Shown: in pieces, positions 16,560 to 26,772 of the stretch
Numbering within the stretch: position 1 is the first letter of the stretch
How the letters are laid out: the number at the start of each line of letters is the position of its first letter
DNA from: an uncultured Collinsella sp.
GTDB taxonomy: Bacteria; Actinomycetota; Coriobacteriia; Coriobacteriales; Coriobacteriaceae
Assembly: GCA_900544865.1 (NCBI GenBank)
Contig: UQXA01000005.1
Location: forward strand, 1 to 64,000
Length of the DNA: 64,000 nucleotides
Reading direction: 5' to 3'
Program-made: the position numbers and the translations under genes
Notes under the pieces: generated by a model
Database searches by the model: none
Told to the model about the DNA's origin: nothing
What the model saw: only the letters and a program-made list of their open reading frames with translations

Positions 16560-16598
16560 GTGCACGGTGTACTTTTGAGTGTGCAAGTGGGGGAGTTG

Positions 16599-16784
16599 TT
16601 ACTCCTCGACGATCTCGGTGATCGCGCCGGCGGGGCAAGCGTCCTGGCAAGCGCCACAGGCGACGCAGGAGTCCTCGTCAGCGACGGTAGCGACGTCCTG
16701 GAGCTCCAGAACGCCAGCGGGGCAGGAGTCGACGCAAACGCCACAAGCGATGCACTCGTCGGCATCAATTACGGGATGAGCCAT
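16599..16784 (-). CDS. 2[4Fe-4S] ferredoxin
   Basis: A 61-residue clostridial-type ferredoxin, a low-potential electron carrier. Two cluster-binding motifs are visible, CIACGVCVDSCP and CVACGACQDACP, in the normal internal repeat. The start at 16784 (MAHPVIDADEC) has GAGAGGAAA upstream; the longer frame to 16850 is not part of the family. It is monocistronic, with a strong terminator behind it. Confidence 0.95.
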   Translation of the reverse strand: MAHPVIDADECIACGVCVDSCPAGVLELQDVATVADEDSCVACGACQDACPAGAITEIVEE

Positions 16785-17007
16785 GGTAGTTTCCTCTCTG
16801 TTGACCGACACTACAGACGATGCGCGCCGGTTTGATTCGGGCAAAAACATACCACGGGAGCGACCGTTTGCAATACCCTCTGACCGGCATCTTCATACCG
16901 TTCGCCGAGTATGCCAAGGTTTACTAAAAAACGCGCAGGTGGGGCCGGTGAGCTGCGTAAATGTTAGCTAAAGGTGACTCGTAATATAGGGCGATTGAGC
17001 GTGCTTG

Positions 17008-17053
17008 CGGAAACCGCATCCCGTAATCCACGTCCAAAACGGGACACAGTTTC
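17008..17053. repeat. GGAAACCGCATCCC-type repeat pair
   Basis: One unit (GGAAACCGCATCCCG) and one inverted unit (CGGGACACAGTTTC) of the palindromic family also seen at 4061, 40524 and 51383. It lies in the 509-base gap between the ferredoxin gene and dnaK; the rest of that gap holds the dnaK control region. Confidence 0.65.
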
Positions 17054-17157
17054 AGGCTCACACCTCAGTCAACTCTACATAGATCTCAATAGATTTGCCG
17101 AGAACTCAATCAGCGCATCTACCTGCGCATTTAAGAACCTAAACTCTCAGAGATAAG

Positions 17158-17192
17158 AAATCTTATATGAATTGACTTAGATTTTGTATATT
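17158..17192 (+). promoter_or_regulatory. heat-shock operator/promoter region of dnaK
   Basis: AAATCTTATAT...GACTTAGATTT (17158-17184) is an imperfect inverted repeat with AAATCT and AGATTT 15 bases apart. The same motif with the same spacing lies before clpB (26658-26684), followed in both by TGTATA-like -10 sequence. HspR is encoded in the dnaK operon and is the likely binder, although the sequence differs from the Streptomyces HAIR consensus. Confidence 0.65.
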
Positions 17193-17293
17193 CCGGCCCA
17201 TAAGGGGATACACTACATCCTGAAAGACAAGCCGAAGCGCCGCGCGAAAGACCGTCGAGGCGGCGCGAACGCACAAGAGAGAGGGAATTTCTA

Positions 17294-19186
<1,893 letters not shown>

Positions 19187-19188
19187 TC

Positions 19189-20031
19189 ATGTCCGCCCGT
19201 AAAGCTCGCACGGAGGCGGCTGCCGCTGGCGCCGCCCCCGTTGACTCTGAGGAGAAGGACGTGAAGATTCCCGTAGAGGCCGTCGACGATACCGAGGCCA
19301 ACGAGGCCGAGGCCGCCGAGGCTGCCGAGAACCAGGTAGAGGATTCCAACAAGGAGGCGACGATGACCGAGGACGAGATGGTGGAAGCCGCTATCCGCGC
19401 CGGTGAGGAAGCCGCCGACAACGACTTTAAGCTCAAGTTCGAGCAGGCCCAAAAGGAGCTCGCCGACGTGCGCAATGAGCTCGATGCTGCGGCAGAGGCT
19501 CAGAAGGTCGCCGAGGACAAGGCAAAGGACGCCACTGAGCGTACCGCCCGTCTTCAGGCCGACTGGGAGAACTTCCGTCGCCGCACCGCCAATGAGCGTA
19601 TCGCCGAGCGCGAGCGCGCGACCGAGAAGCTCGTCACCGCGCTGCTGCCGGTGGTCGACGATATCGAGCGTGCGATCGACCATGCCCGCAGCCAGGAGCT
19701 TGCCGACGACTTTAAGCAGTTCGTCGACGGCGTCGACGCGGTGCATGCCAAGCTGCTCGATGTGTTTGCGCACGAGGGCGTTGAGCCCATCGACCCCAAG
19801 GGCGAGGCGTTCGATCCGCTCGAGCACCAGGCCGTGGGTCGCGTCGAGGACGCGTCGCAGTACGACGAGACCGTCAACGACGTGTACCAGAAGGGCTACC
19901 GCATGGCGGATCGCATCCTGCGTTCCGCGATGGTGACGGTGACCTACGGCGGCGAGAAACGCCCCGCACCGGAGCCCGAAGCGGCGCCCGAGGATGCTGC
20001 GGCCGATACGGCCGAGAGCACCGAGGAGTAA
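19189..20031 (+). CDS. grpE: nucleotide exchange factor GrpE
   Basis: GrpE releases ADP from DnaK. The 280-residue chain is longer than usual (about 200) because of an acidic, low-complexity N-terminal region (1-85) and an acidic C-terminal tail. The core has a long coiled coil (residues 85-150, ending RLQADWENFRRRTANER) and a beta domain (EGVEPIDPKGEAFDPLEHQAVGRV, YQKGYRMADRILRSAMVTV). It follows dnaK by two bases. Confidence 0.96.
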   Translation: MSARKARTEAAAAGAAPVDSEEKDVKIPVEAVDDTEANEAEAAEAAENQVEDSNKEATMTEDEMVEAAIRAGEEAADNDFKLKFEQAQKELADVRNELDAAAEAQKVAEDKAKDATERTARLQADWENFRRRTANERIAERERATEKLVTALLPVVDDIERAIDHARSQELADDFKQFVDGVDAVHAKLLDVFAHEGVEPIDPKGEAFDPLEHQAVGRVEDASQYDETVNDVYQKGYRMADRILRSAMVTVTYGGEKRPAPEPEAAPEDAAADTAESTEE

Positions 20032-20038
20032 TTGAGAA

Positions 20039-20067
20039 GGGCCCCGGGGCAACACCCGGGGCCCTTT
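20039..20067 (+). terminator. hairpin between grpE and dnaJ
   Basis: GGGCCCCGGG and CCCGGGGCCC pair around GCAACA and are followed by TTTCT. The short T-run suggests partial termination, which would lower dnaJ-hspR relative to dnaK-grpE. Confidence 0.65.
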
Positions 20068-20138
20068 CTGGCCTAGTGCCATATGAAAGCATGAGCCGCC
20101 GCCCGCTGGGCGGCGGATGAAACAGGAGAGGAGCTACG

Positions 20139-21104
20139 ATGGCTGCAGGCAAAACCTTCTATGACATCCTGGGCGTATCCAAGAGCGCCTCCGACAAAGA
20201 GATCAAGAGCGCGTTTCGCAAGCTCGCGCAAAAATATCACCCCGATGCCGGCGGCGACGAGGCCAAGTTCAAGGAGATCAGCGAGGCCTACGAGACACTT
20301 TCGGACGAGAAGAAGCGCAAAGAGTACGACCAGATGCTCATGTTTGGCGGCATGCCGGGCGCGGGCGGCGCGTATGGCGGCGGCTACGGTGCCGGCGCGG
20401 GTGCCAGCGGCTGGGGCGACATCTTCGACAGCATCTTTAGCGGCAACGGCGCCTGGGGCAGCGATTGGGGCTCGGGCTTTGCCGGGGCTGCGGGCGCTGC
20501 CGGTGCCGGCGCGGGCCGCAGCCGTGCTCGCAAGGGCGGCGACCTGTCGCTGACCGTCGATGTGACGGCCGAGGACGCGTTTCGCGGTGTGACGCACAAG
20601 GTCACCTATCGCATTCCCTCGACAGGCGAGCAGCAGACCATTACGGTCTCGGTGCCCGCGGGCGCGGTCGACGGCGGCAAGCTACGCTACAAGCGTCGCG
20701 GCGAGTATGGCGTTGCCGGCGGCGAGCGCGGCGACCTGGTCGTGACCACGCATGTGGAGGAGCACCCGCTGTTTAAGCGCAAGGGTGCCGATGTGACCAT
20801 GGAGGTGCCGATCTCGGTCTACGAGGCGGCGCTCGGCTGCACGGTTGATGTGCCCACGCCCGGCGGCGCGACGGTTCGTCTGAAGGTGCCCGCTGGCACC
20901 CAGACGGGCAAGAAGTTCCGCTTTAAGGAGATGGGTGCGCCCGACGTTAAGCACCGTGGCCGCACAGGCGCGCTGCTCGTCGAAATCAAGGTACAGGTCC
21001 CCACGAACCTGTCCGATGACGAGCGCGATGCCATGACCAAGCTGCGCGAGGCCGACACGCGCGATTATCGCGAGAAGGTCAACCGTTACAAGGCGACGTA
21101 CTAG
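20139..21104 (+). CDS. dnaJ: DnaJ-family co-chaperone without zinc finger (CbpA-like)
   Basis: A 321-residue type II J protein that stimulates DnaK. It has a J domain (1-70) with the HPD triad in AQKYHPDAGG, a Gly/Ala-rich linker (75-130), and two beta-sandwich substrate domains (GGDLSLTVDVTAEDAFRGV; VPTPGGATVRLKVPAGTQTGKKFRF). The four CxxCxGxG zinc repeats of classical DnaJ are absent. Its place between grpE and hspR is the actinobacterial arrangement. GGAGAGG precedes the ATG. Confidence 0.93.
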   Translation: MAAGKTFYDILGVSKSASDKEIKSAFRKLAQKYHPDAGGDEAKFKEISEAYETLSDEKKRKEYDQMLMFGGMPGAGGAYGGGYGAGAGASGWGDIFDSIFSGNGAWGSDWGSGFAGAAGAAGAGAGRSRARKGGDLSLTVDVTAEDAFRGVTHKVTYRIPSTGEQQTITVSVPAGAVDGGKLRYKRRGEYGVAGGERGDLVVTTHVEEHPLFKRKGADVTMEVPISVYEAALGCTVDVPTPGGATVRLKVPAGTQTGKKFRFKEMGAPDVKHRGRTGALLVEIKVQVPTNLSDDERDAMTKLREADTRDYREKVNRYKATY

Positions 21105-21176
21105 GGCGGTCGTGGCGCACACCCGCGCCCGCGGGCTTATGATGGACGATAACGAGACGGAAAGGGGTCAGGTAGC

Positions 21177-21593
21177 ATGGCCGAGGACAATAGGAATAAA
21201 CCGCTGTACATGATCAGCGTGGCGGCCGAGTTGACCGGCATGCATCCGCAGACTCTGCGCGTCTACGAGTCCAAGGGCCTGGTGAACCCCCAGCGCTCGG
21301 GCGGCAACACGCGTCTGTATTCGCGTGCCGATATCGAGCGCCTGGAGCTCATCAACCAGCTGACCGACGAGGGCATCAACCTTGCCGGCGTGGTGCGCAT
21401 CCTCGATATGAAGGAGCGTGCCGAGGAGCGCGAGCGCGAGAACGAAAAGCTCCGCGCCCGCGTGCGCCAGCTCGAGGACGAGCTGCACGAGTACAAGATG
21501 CAGAAGAAGATCACCGCCCTGGCCCCGCGCGACGGCTCGGTTAACCCCGAACAGGTCATGCGCAAGCTGCTGGGTGCCGGCGGGGATCTCTAG
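21177..21593 (+). CDS. hspR: heat-shock repressor HspR (MerR family)
   Basis: A 138-residue MerR-type winged-helix regulator. It has the HspR start LYMISVAAELTGMHPQTLRVYESKGLVNPQRSGGN-type helix-turn-helix (residues 10-45), the wing LYSRADIERLELI and a dimerising coiled coil (75-110). In Streptomyces and Mycobacterium HspR represses the dnaK operon and clpB with DnaK as co-repressor. Here it ends the dnaK operon, and dnaK and clpB share a candidate operator. AAAGGGG lies upstream of the ATG. Confidence 0.93.
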   Translation: MAEDNRNKPLYMISVAAELTGMHPQTLRVYESKGLVNPQRSGGNTRLYSRADIERLELINQLTDEGINLAGVVRILDMKERAEERERENEKLRARVRQLEDELHEYKMQKKITALAPRDGSVNPEQVMRKLLGAGGDL

Positions 21594-21762
21594 GTTACGC
21601 CGTTCTGCCGAACGGCGTAACGGCTCGACGCTGCGCGACGTCCAGAGCGACAATTTGTCATTCAAAAGGCGAGGCATGACCAGAAGGTCTATGCCTTGCC
21701 TTTTTCATGCCAACTTGTCGCTCTGGACGTCGCTCGCTGTCCGTCCTCTACCTGCGGCGCTG
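21594..21762. repeat. structured intergenic element with nested hairpins, copy 2
   Basis: Starts at the hspR stop codon. A first hairpin (GTTACGCCGTT / AACGGCGTAAC) is followed by an outer stem GACGTCCAGAGCGACAA (21637-21653) with a perfect partner at 21715-21731, around the same inner AAGGCGAGGCAT hairpin as copy 1 (3799-3966). The inner hairpin with its T-run would terminate the dnaK operon. Confidence 0.8.
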
Positions 21763-21986
21763 CCTTGCTCCGGATGCGGTGGGGTGGTCATTGGGGACGT
21801 TCTTAAATGACTAGTCGAAAGGGACACCCTTGCGCCAAATCTGCCGGCCCTCGCCGGGCTCGTCCTTTGCTTTACCGAGATAAAGTGAACGTGCAGATTC
21901 GTAACCCACTCGCAACCGTTCTATGGCACGATATTGAACGAATGTATGCTATGCGCCCAAATCTTTTGGGCAGAGTGGGAGACAGT

Positions 21987-24287
21987 ATGGTCAAGCTGTA
22001 CGAGGACGGCATCTACCTGCGCGGCGGCAGCGAGGTTGTGCCTGCGGCCGAGGCCGTTGAGCGCGGCATTACGCAGACGCCCGAGGATGCCAAGCGCGGC
22101 ACCATCGCGTATTCGATCCTTCAGGCACACAATACGTCTGGCGACCCCGAGGCGCTCAAGATTCGCTTCGATGCCATGGCGAGCCACGACATCACCTTTG
22201 TCGGCATCATCCAGACGGCGCGCGCCTCGGGCATGGAGCAGTTTCCGCTGCCCTACGTGCTCACCAACTGCCACAACTCGCTGTGCGCCGTGGGCGGCAC
22301 CATCAACGAGGACGACCACGTCTTTGGTCTCTCGGCTGCCAAGAAGTACGGCGGCATCTTCGTCCCGCCGCACATCGCCGTCATCCACTCCTTTATGCGC
22401 GAGAACTTCGCCGGTTGCGGCAAGATGATCTTGGGCTCCGACTCGCACACCCGCTATGGTGCTCTGGGCACCATGGCCGTGGGCGAGGGCGGCGGCGAGC
22501 TGGCAAAGCAGCTGCTGCGCGACACCTACGACGTTGCCTATCCCGGCGTCGTCGCCATCTACCTCACGGGCGCCCCGCGCCCCGGCGTCGGCCCGCACGA
22601 TGTGGCGCTCGCCATCATCCGCGCCGTCTTTGCCAAGGGCTACGTTAAGAACAAGGTCATGGAGTTCGTAGGCCCCGGCATCGCGAGCATGACGACCGAC
22701 TACCGCAATGGCGTCGATGTCATGACCACCGAGACCACCTGCCTGTCGAGCATCTGGGCCACCGACGAGGACACGCACGCATTCCTGGCCATGCACGGCC
22801 GCGGCGACGACTACCGCGAGCTCAAGCCCGCCGATGTCGCCTACTACGACGGCTGCGTCGAGGTCGATCTGTCGAGCATCAAGCCCATGATCGCCCTGCC
22901 GTTCCATCCTTCCAACGGCTTTGAGATCGATGAGCTCAACGAGAACCTCGAGGACATCCTGCATGAGGTCGAGCTCGAGGCCGCCAAAATCGGCGAGGGC
23001 AAGACGCACTTTAGCCTGCTCGACAAGATCGTCGACGGCAAGCTGCATGTGCAACAGGGCGTTATCGCCGGCTGCTCGGGCGGCAACTACGACTCCGTGG
23101 TCCAGGCTGCCCGCGTGCTCAAGGGCGCCAACACCGGCTGCGGCGAGTTCTCGCTGTCGGTCTATCCCACGAGCCAGCCCGTGGCGCTCGAGCTCACGCG
23201 TCGCGGCTATATCTACGACCTTATGGAGGCCGGCGCAATCGTGCGCACGGCGTTCTGCGGCCCGTGCTTCGGTGCCGGCGACACGCCCGCCAACAACGGC
23301 CTGTCCATCCGCCACACCACGCGCAACTTCCCCAACCGCGAGGGTTCCAAGCCGGGTAATGGCCAGCTGAGCGCCGTGGCCCTGATGGACGCCCGCTCCA
23401 TTGCGGCGACGGCTGCCAACGGCGGCATCCTGACGCCGGCGACCGACCTGCCCGAGGAGACTTGGGACGAGGCCTGCGAGTACACCTTTGACGACGCGCC
23501 GTACAAAAAGCGCGTGTACTGGGGCTTTGGCAAGGCGGAGCCTGCCGACGAGCTGGTCGAGGGTCCCAACATCAAGCCGTGGCCCGCGATGGAGCCGCTC
23601 GGCGACGATATCCTGCTCAAGGTGTGCTCCAAGATCATGGACCCGGTCACTACGACCGACGAGCTCATTCCCTCGGGCGAGACGAGCTCCTTCCGCTCCA
23701 ACCCGCTGGGTCTGGCCGAGTTTACGCTCAGCCGTCGCGACCCTGCCTACGTGGGCCGCTCCAAGGAGGTCGACGCGGTGGAAAAGCGCCGCATTGCCGG
23801 CGAGGCAGCGGGCGACCTGGTGGCACTCGATGCCGAGCTTGCCAGCGTGTTTGAGGCGCTGACCGGCGCGGGTGTCGCGGCCGATGCCAAGGCGACTGAG
23901 TACGGCTCCATGCTCTATGCCAAGAAGCCCGGTGACGGTTCTGCCCGCGAGCAGGCCGCGAGCTGCCAGCGCGTAATTGGCGGCCTGGCCAACATCGTCC
24001 ACGAGTACGCCACCAAGCGCTATCGCTCCAACGTGATGAACTGGGGCATGGTGCCCTTCCAGATGGAGGCCGAGCCCAACTTTGAGGTAGGCGACTACGT
24101 CTTTGTGCCGGGTATCCGCGCCGCGCTCGACGGCGACCTGAAGGACATCGCCGCTTACGTGGTTCGTGCCGATGGTGCGGTCGAGCAGATTGAGCTTTAC
24201 ATTGCCGATATGACGGCAGAGGAGCGCGCCATCGTCAAGGCCGGCTGCCTGATCAACTACAACAAGTTCAAGGCCGCTGCCGAGTAA
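21987..24287 (+). CDS. aconitase-family hydratase (YbhJ-like)
   Basis: A 766-residue aconitase-superfamily enzyme that would dehydrate and rehydrate a tricarboxylic acid such as citrate, using a [4Fe-4S] cluster. It shows GSDSHTRYGALGTMAVGEGGGELAK-type substrate and cluster loops, cysteines in GCSGGNYDSVV and FCGPCFGAGDTPANN, and a C-terminal swivel domain (RSNPLGLAEFTLSRRD; VMNWGMVPFQME). The start at 21987 (MVKLYEDGIYLRGG) has GGGAGA upstream and fits the length of YbhJ-type proteins; the open frame begins at 21807. A GCCCAAA/TTTTGGGC inverted repeat (about 21956-21971) lies just upstream. No citrate synthase is nearby. Confidence 0.88.
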   Translation: MVKLYEDGIYLRGGSEVVPAAEAVERGITQTPEDAKRGTIAYSILQAHNTSGDPEALKIRFDAMASHDITFVGIIQTARASGMEQFPLPYVLTNCHNSLCAVGGTINEDDHVFGLSAAKKYGGIFVPPHIAVIHSFMRENFAGCGKMILGSDSHTRYGALGTMAVGEGGGELAKQLLRDTYDVAYPGVVAIYLTGAPRPGVGPHDVALAIIRAVFAKGYVKNKVMEFVGPGIASMTTDYRNGVDVMTTETTCLSSIWATDEDTHAFLAMHGRGDDYRELKPADVAYYDGCVEVDLSSIKPMIALPFHPSNGFEIDELNENLEDILHEVELEAAKIGEGKTHFSLLDKIVDGKLHVQQGVIAGCSGGNYDSVVQAARVLKGANTGCGEFSLSVYPTSQPVALELTRRGYIYDLMEAGAIVRTAFCGPCFGAGDTPANNGLSIRHTTRNFPNREGSKPGNGQLSAVALMDARSIAATAANGGILTPATDLPEETWDEACEYTFDDAPYKKRVYWGFGKAEPADELVEGPNIKPWPAMEPLGDDILLKVCSKIMDPVTTTDELIPSGETSSFRSNPLGLAEFTLSRRDPAYVGRSKEVDAVEKRRIAGEAAGDLVALDAELASVFEALTGAGVAADAKATEYGSMLYAKKPGDGSAREQAASCQRVIGGLANIVHEYATKRYRSNVMNWGMVPFQMEAEPNFEVGDYVFVPGIRAALDGDLKDIAAYVVRADGAVEQIELYIADMTAEERAIVKAGCLINYNKFKAAAE

Positions 24288-24299
24288 CTCTGCTGTACG

Positions 24300-24369
24300 C
24301 CCCGGCCACACCTTTCCCTCGTGCTCACGCGCTTCGCGAGGGTCGCCCGAGGGAAAGGTGTGGCCGGGG
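24300..24369. terminator. long perfect hairpin after the aconitase gene
   Basis: Arms of 22 bases starting CCCCGGCCACACCTTTCCCT (24300-24321) and their complement (24348-24369) enclose a loop containing a smaller GCGCTTCGCG hairpin. There is no T-run, so it may be an mRNA-stabilising or repeat-derived structure. A conventional terminator follows at 24428. Confidence 0.65.
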
Positions 24370-24427
24370 CTACCGCGACGTTCTCGTTGGGTCTTGAGGG
24401 ACGCTAATAAATAGACTTGCTTGATGC

Positions 24428-24456
24428 CGCCTCTGTTATCGGGGCGGTTTCTTTTT
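24428..24456 (+). terminator. intrinsic terminator of the aconitase gene
   Basis: CCGCC and GGCGG pair around a loop containing TCTGTTATCG, followed by TTTCTTTTT. Confidence 0.65.
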
Positions 24457-24463
24457 GTCGAAA

Positions 24464-24698
24464 ACCACCACGAAGGGGACAGGCACCTTTGTGGCGGTCC
24501 CGTTTGTCTCGACCTGTAACATCTGGGCCCCTATTTGACGAGCGGTTGTTACAGATTGAGACAAACGATCGCCGCTGATCATTTCATCTCAATCTGTAAC
24601 ATCTAAGATCGAAAAGAGCCGCTAGATGTTACAGATCGAGACAGTCGAGTGCCAGAGTCGAAAACCACTACAAAGGGGCCTGTCCCTTTCGTGGTGGT
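24464..24698. repeat. palindromic repeat cluster: CACCACAAAGG hairpins around TGTAACATCT hairpins
   Basis: Two outer hairpins (24464-24498 and 24664-24698; arms like ACCACNACAAAGG with loop CCTGTCC) bracket two inner hairpins: CGTTTGTCTC...TGTAACATCT paired to GTTACAGATTGAGACAAACG (24501-24567), and TCTCAATCTGTAACATCT paired to its complement (24587-24641). The same composition recurs at 26334-26594. No coding potential was seen here. Confidence 0.75.
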
Positions 24699-24750
24699 GG
24701 GGCGAGCTCGATGCTGCCGTGCTCGTTGAACGACATTCTAATGAGCGTCT

Positions 24751-25419
24751 CTACAGAATTTCATCTGGGCTGGCGGGTTTGGTTGTTTTGGGGATGCCGA
24801 GTTTGGATGACGCGAAATCGTCAACATTGTCCTTAATTCCGTCTTTGGTGTAGACGGTGACCATATAGGTGCTGTGTCCGAATTCGCCCTTGTCGCGTGT
24901 TGCCCAGGCATCCCAGTAGGCGGCCCTGTTTCGCCCTTTGATTTTTCCGACACGGCGGAGTTCTGTTCGCTTTAATTTCTGGTTGCTATAGATGGTTCGA
25001 CCGGCCTCCTCGGTGAGCCCGCACTGTCCAAGCATCTTGTCGAGGACTTGGTTCATGTGGCGCTCATCGGTGTTTGGTGCGTAGTCGTAGGCAAGGCCGA
25101 TGGAGTCGAGTGGCTGGTCGTCGATTAGATAGTTTAGCGCCTGAGGTCCAAGGCAGAAATAGGGGGAGCATCCGTCGATCTGACCGAGCAACGGTAACTT
25201 GGACTGCCAAAGTCCGGTGGGAATTGCATATTCGTAGAACACGCCACGGCAGACAAAGGAGAGCGAGGTGGCACGCGAGCCGGCGTCGATCATCCCGCAA
25301 AGATCGAAGGGCGAGGCGATACCAAAAGAAAAGGGCGTGATGACGATAAGGAAGAGCATCACGATGGGTATGGCGAGAATGGCGATGACGTTGCGACCGG
25401 TGGAATGAGGCGGCTTCAT
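24751..25419 (-). CDS. membrane-anchored protein of unknown function
   Basis: A 222-residue protein with one N-terminal hydrophobic segment (residues 10-32, VIAILAIPIVMLFLIVITPF) and an extracytoplasmic domain holding several cysteines (FDLCGMID, FVCRGVFYEY, GCSPYFCLG, GQCG). GAGGAG precedes the ATG at 25419. I do not recognise the domain. It is divergent from the next gene, and both lie among palindromic repeats with lower GC than the neighbouring operons, which suggests an accessory region. Confidence 0.7.
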   Translation of the reverse strand: MKPPHSTGRNVIAILAIPIVMLFLIVITPFSFGIASPFDLCGMIDAGSRATSLSFVCRGVFYEYAIPTGLWQSKLPLLGQIDGCSPYFCLGPQALNYLIDDQPLDSIGLAYDYAPNTDERHMNQVLDKMLGQCGLTEEAGRTIYSNQKLKRTELRRVGKIKGRNRAAYWDAWATRDKGEFGHSTYMVTVYTKDGIKDNVDDFASSKLGIPKTTKPASPDEIL

Positions 25420-25529
25420 ATGCGCTCCTCGAGACAAAGATCTGTTGAGGATAGGCAGAAATGGATATGTTCAGAGAACAATTCAAGTTTAATCTCATGG
25501 CGCGAGATAGTCGACCGTTAGCGTCGAAA

Positions 25530-25564
25530 ACCACCACAAAGGTGCCTGTCCCCTTTGTGGTGGT
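25530..25564. repeat. CACCACAAAGG hairpin
   Basis: ACCACCACAAAGG and CCTTTGTGGTGGT enclose TGCCTGTCC. It is a perfect copy of the outer hairpins seen at 24464, 24664 and 26334. It sits between the two divergent unknown genes. Confidence 0.8.
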
Positions 25565-25614
25565 GAGGAGCGCGCGGCTTCTTTTGGTAATAGTGTTAGC
25601 TGGCGGTATCATTA

Positions 25615-26325
25615 GTGAAGGTGGCGAAGGTTTGCATTGTGGGGTGTTTTGCCGTGAGCCGTTCTGCCCGTATTGGATTGATTGTCTTGGCGCTTGCGAT
25701 CGCTGTGGTTGGCGCGGGCGCTGTCGGTATGGCATTTCTACCTGCTGCGGTGACGGAGCCGGTAGTCAAGCCTGTGACTCAATCTGTCGAACTTCTGACC
25801 GGCGACGACAAGCCCGAGGCCATTACCGTTGATTTTGATGAGCAGCCGGCTGTGCTGGGTATTAGCAATTATCCGCGTATTCAGCTTGGGGCCATGCGCT
25901 ATACCACGGATACAAGCCTGATCGATAGGGCGTCCGAGCTACTCAAGGGCAAAACCTTTAAGCGCTGGTACGGATATGCGTCCTATCGGGCAAAAGCGAA
26001 CGACATGGTTGGCGGATGCCACTCTTCCATCGAGCTGGACACTGCAAACGGCGCAAAGTTGTGTGATGTCTCGTACGATCCGGGCTACGAGGGCAATGAG
26101 GGTCCGGGCATCTACATCATGGACGGCGATGTCGCCTATGTCATGGAGGGCGACCAGACCGAGCTCAACGATTTTATGGGTCAGTGTATCCAAGATGCCT
26201 ATAAACAGACCTGCTTGCCTGACCCGCAGACTGCACGCGATAGTGGGTCTGCCCGTACATGGCTGTTCGAGGATGAGATGCTCTGGACCGTCGAATCGGG
26301 AAGTATGGGTTCGGCGAAGGAGTAG
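25615..26325 (+). CDS. membrane-anchored protein of unknown function
   Basis: Up to 236 residues, with an N-terminal hydrophobic segment (about residues 19-43, IGLIVLALAIAVVGAGAVGMAF) and a soluble outer domain with cysteines (GGCHSS, LCDVSY, QCIQDAYKQTCLP). The start is uncertain: GTG at 25615 opens the frame and a second GTG at 25654 would shorten it by 13 residues; neither has a good ribosome site. No family was recognised. Its layout is like that of the gene at 24751, although the sequences do not align clearly by eye. Confidence 0.65.
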   Translation: MKVAKVCIVGCFAVSRSARIGLIVLALAIAVVGAGAVGMAFLPAAVTEPVVKPVTQSVELLTGDDKPEAITVDFDEQPAVLGISNYPRIQLGAMRYTTDTSLIDRASELLKGKTFKRWYGYASYRAKANDMVGGCHSSIELDTANGAKLCDVSYDPGYEGNEGPGIYIMDGDVAYVMEGDQTELNDFMGQCIQDAYKQTCLPDPQTARDSGSARTWLFEDEMLWTVESGSMGSAKE

Positions 26326-26333
26326 AGACCGCG

Positions 26334-26594
26334 ACCACCACAAAGGTGCCTGTCCTCTTTGTGGTGGTTTTCGGTCTGTCTCGATCTGTAACATCTTGGC
26401 CGCTAAAAGTGGGCCTGGTGTTACAGATTTAGATTTTCGATTCAGGTGTCTTCTGTTCGTCTCGATTTGTAACAGATAGAGCCCTATTTGCCGATTAGAT
26501 GTTACAGATTGAGACAAACGGGCGCCGCTGAACAATTCGTCTCGATCTATAACATCTGGAGCCGGAAACGGTCGATAGATGTTACAGATTGAGA
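26334..26594. repeat. palindromic repeat cluster before clpB
   Basis: One CACCACAAAGG hairpin (26334-26368) is followed by about three TGTAACATCT / AGATGTTACA hairpins (26387-26594) with flanking TCTCGAT / ATTGAGA. It has the same composition as 24464-24698. The remaining bases up to clpB hold the clpB control region. Confidence 0.75.
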
Positions 26595-26657
26595 TAGTTA
26601 GGGGACGAGGCCGCAGCGGGCGAGCGTGCCTGCCCCCTATCACTTAATCACTCAGAA

Positions 26658-26692
26658 AATCTTATATATAGAGACTTAGATTTGTGTATAAG
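26658..26692 (+). promoter_or_regulatory. heat-shock operator/promoter region of clpB
   Basis: AAATCTTATAT...GACTTAGATTT (26658-26684) matches the dnaK upstream motif with the same arm spacing. It is followed by GTGTATAAG, giving TATAAG as a -10 candidate (26687-26692). Probable HspR control. Confidence 0.65.
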
Positions 26693-26772
26693 ATTGTACA
26701 AAGCTGGCAACAATACTTCTCGAACAACGTGAAGCCGCCCCGTAGGGCGGCCGCCCCAAGAGAGGTGATTCC

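Noticed and set aside
21921..24311. Very long minus-strand open frame opposite the aconitase gene
   Set aside because: Composition mirrors the coding strand, it has no family motifs and no ribosome site; it is an antisense shadow produced by high-GC codon bias.
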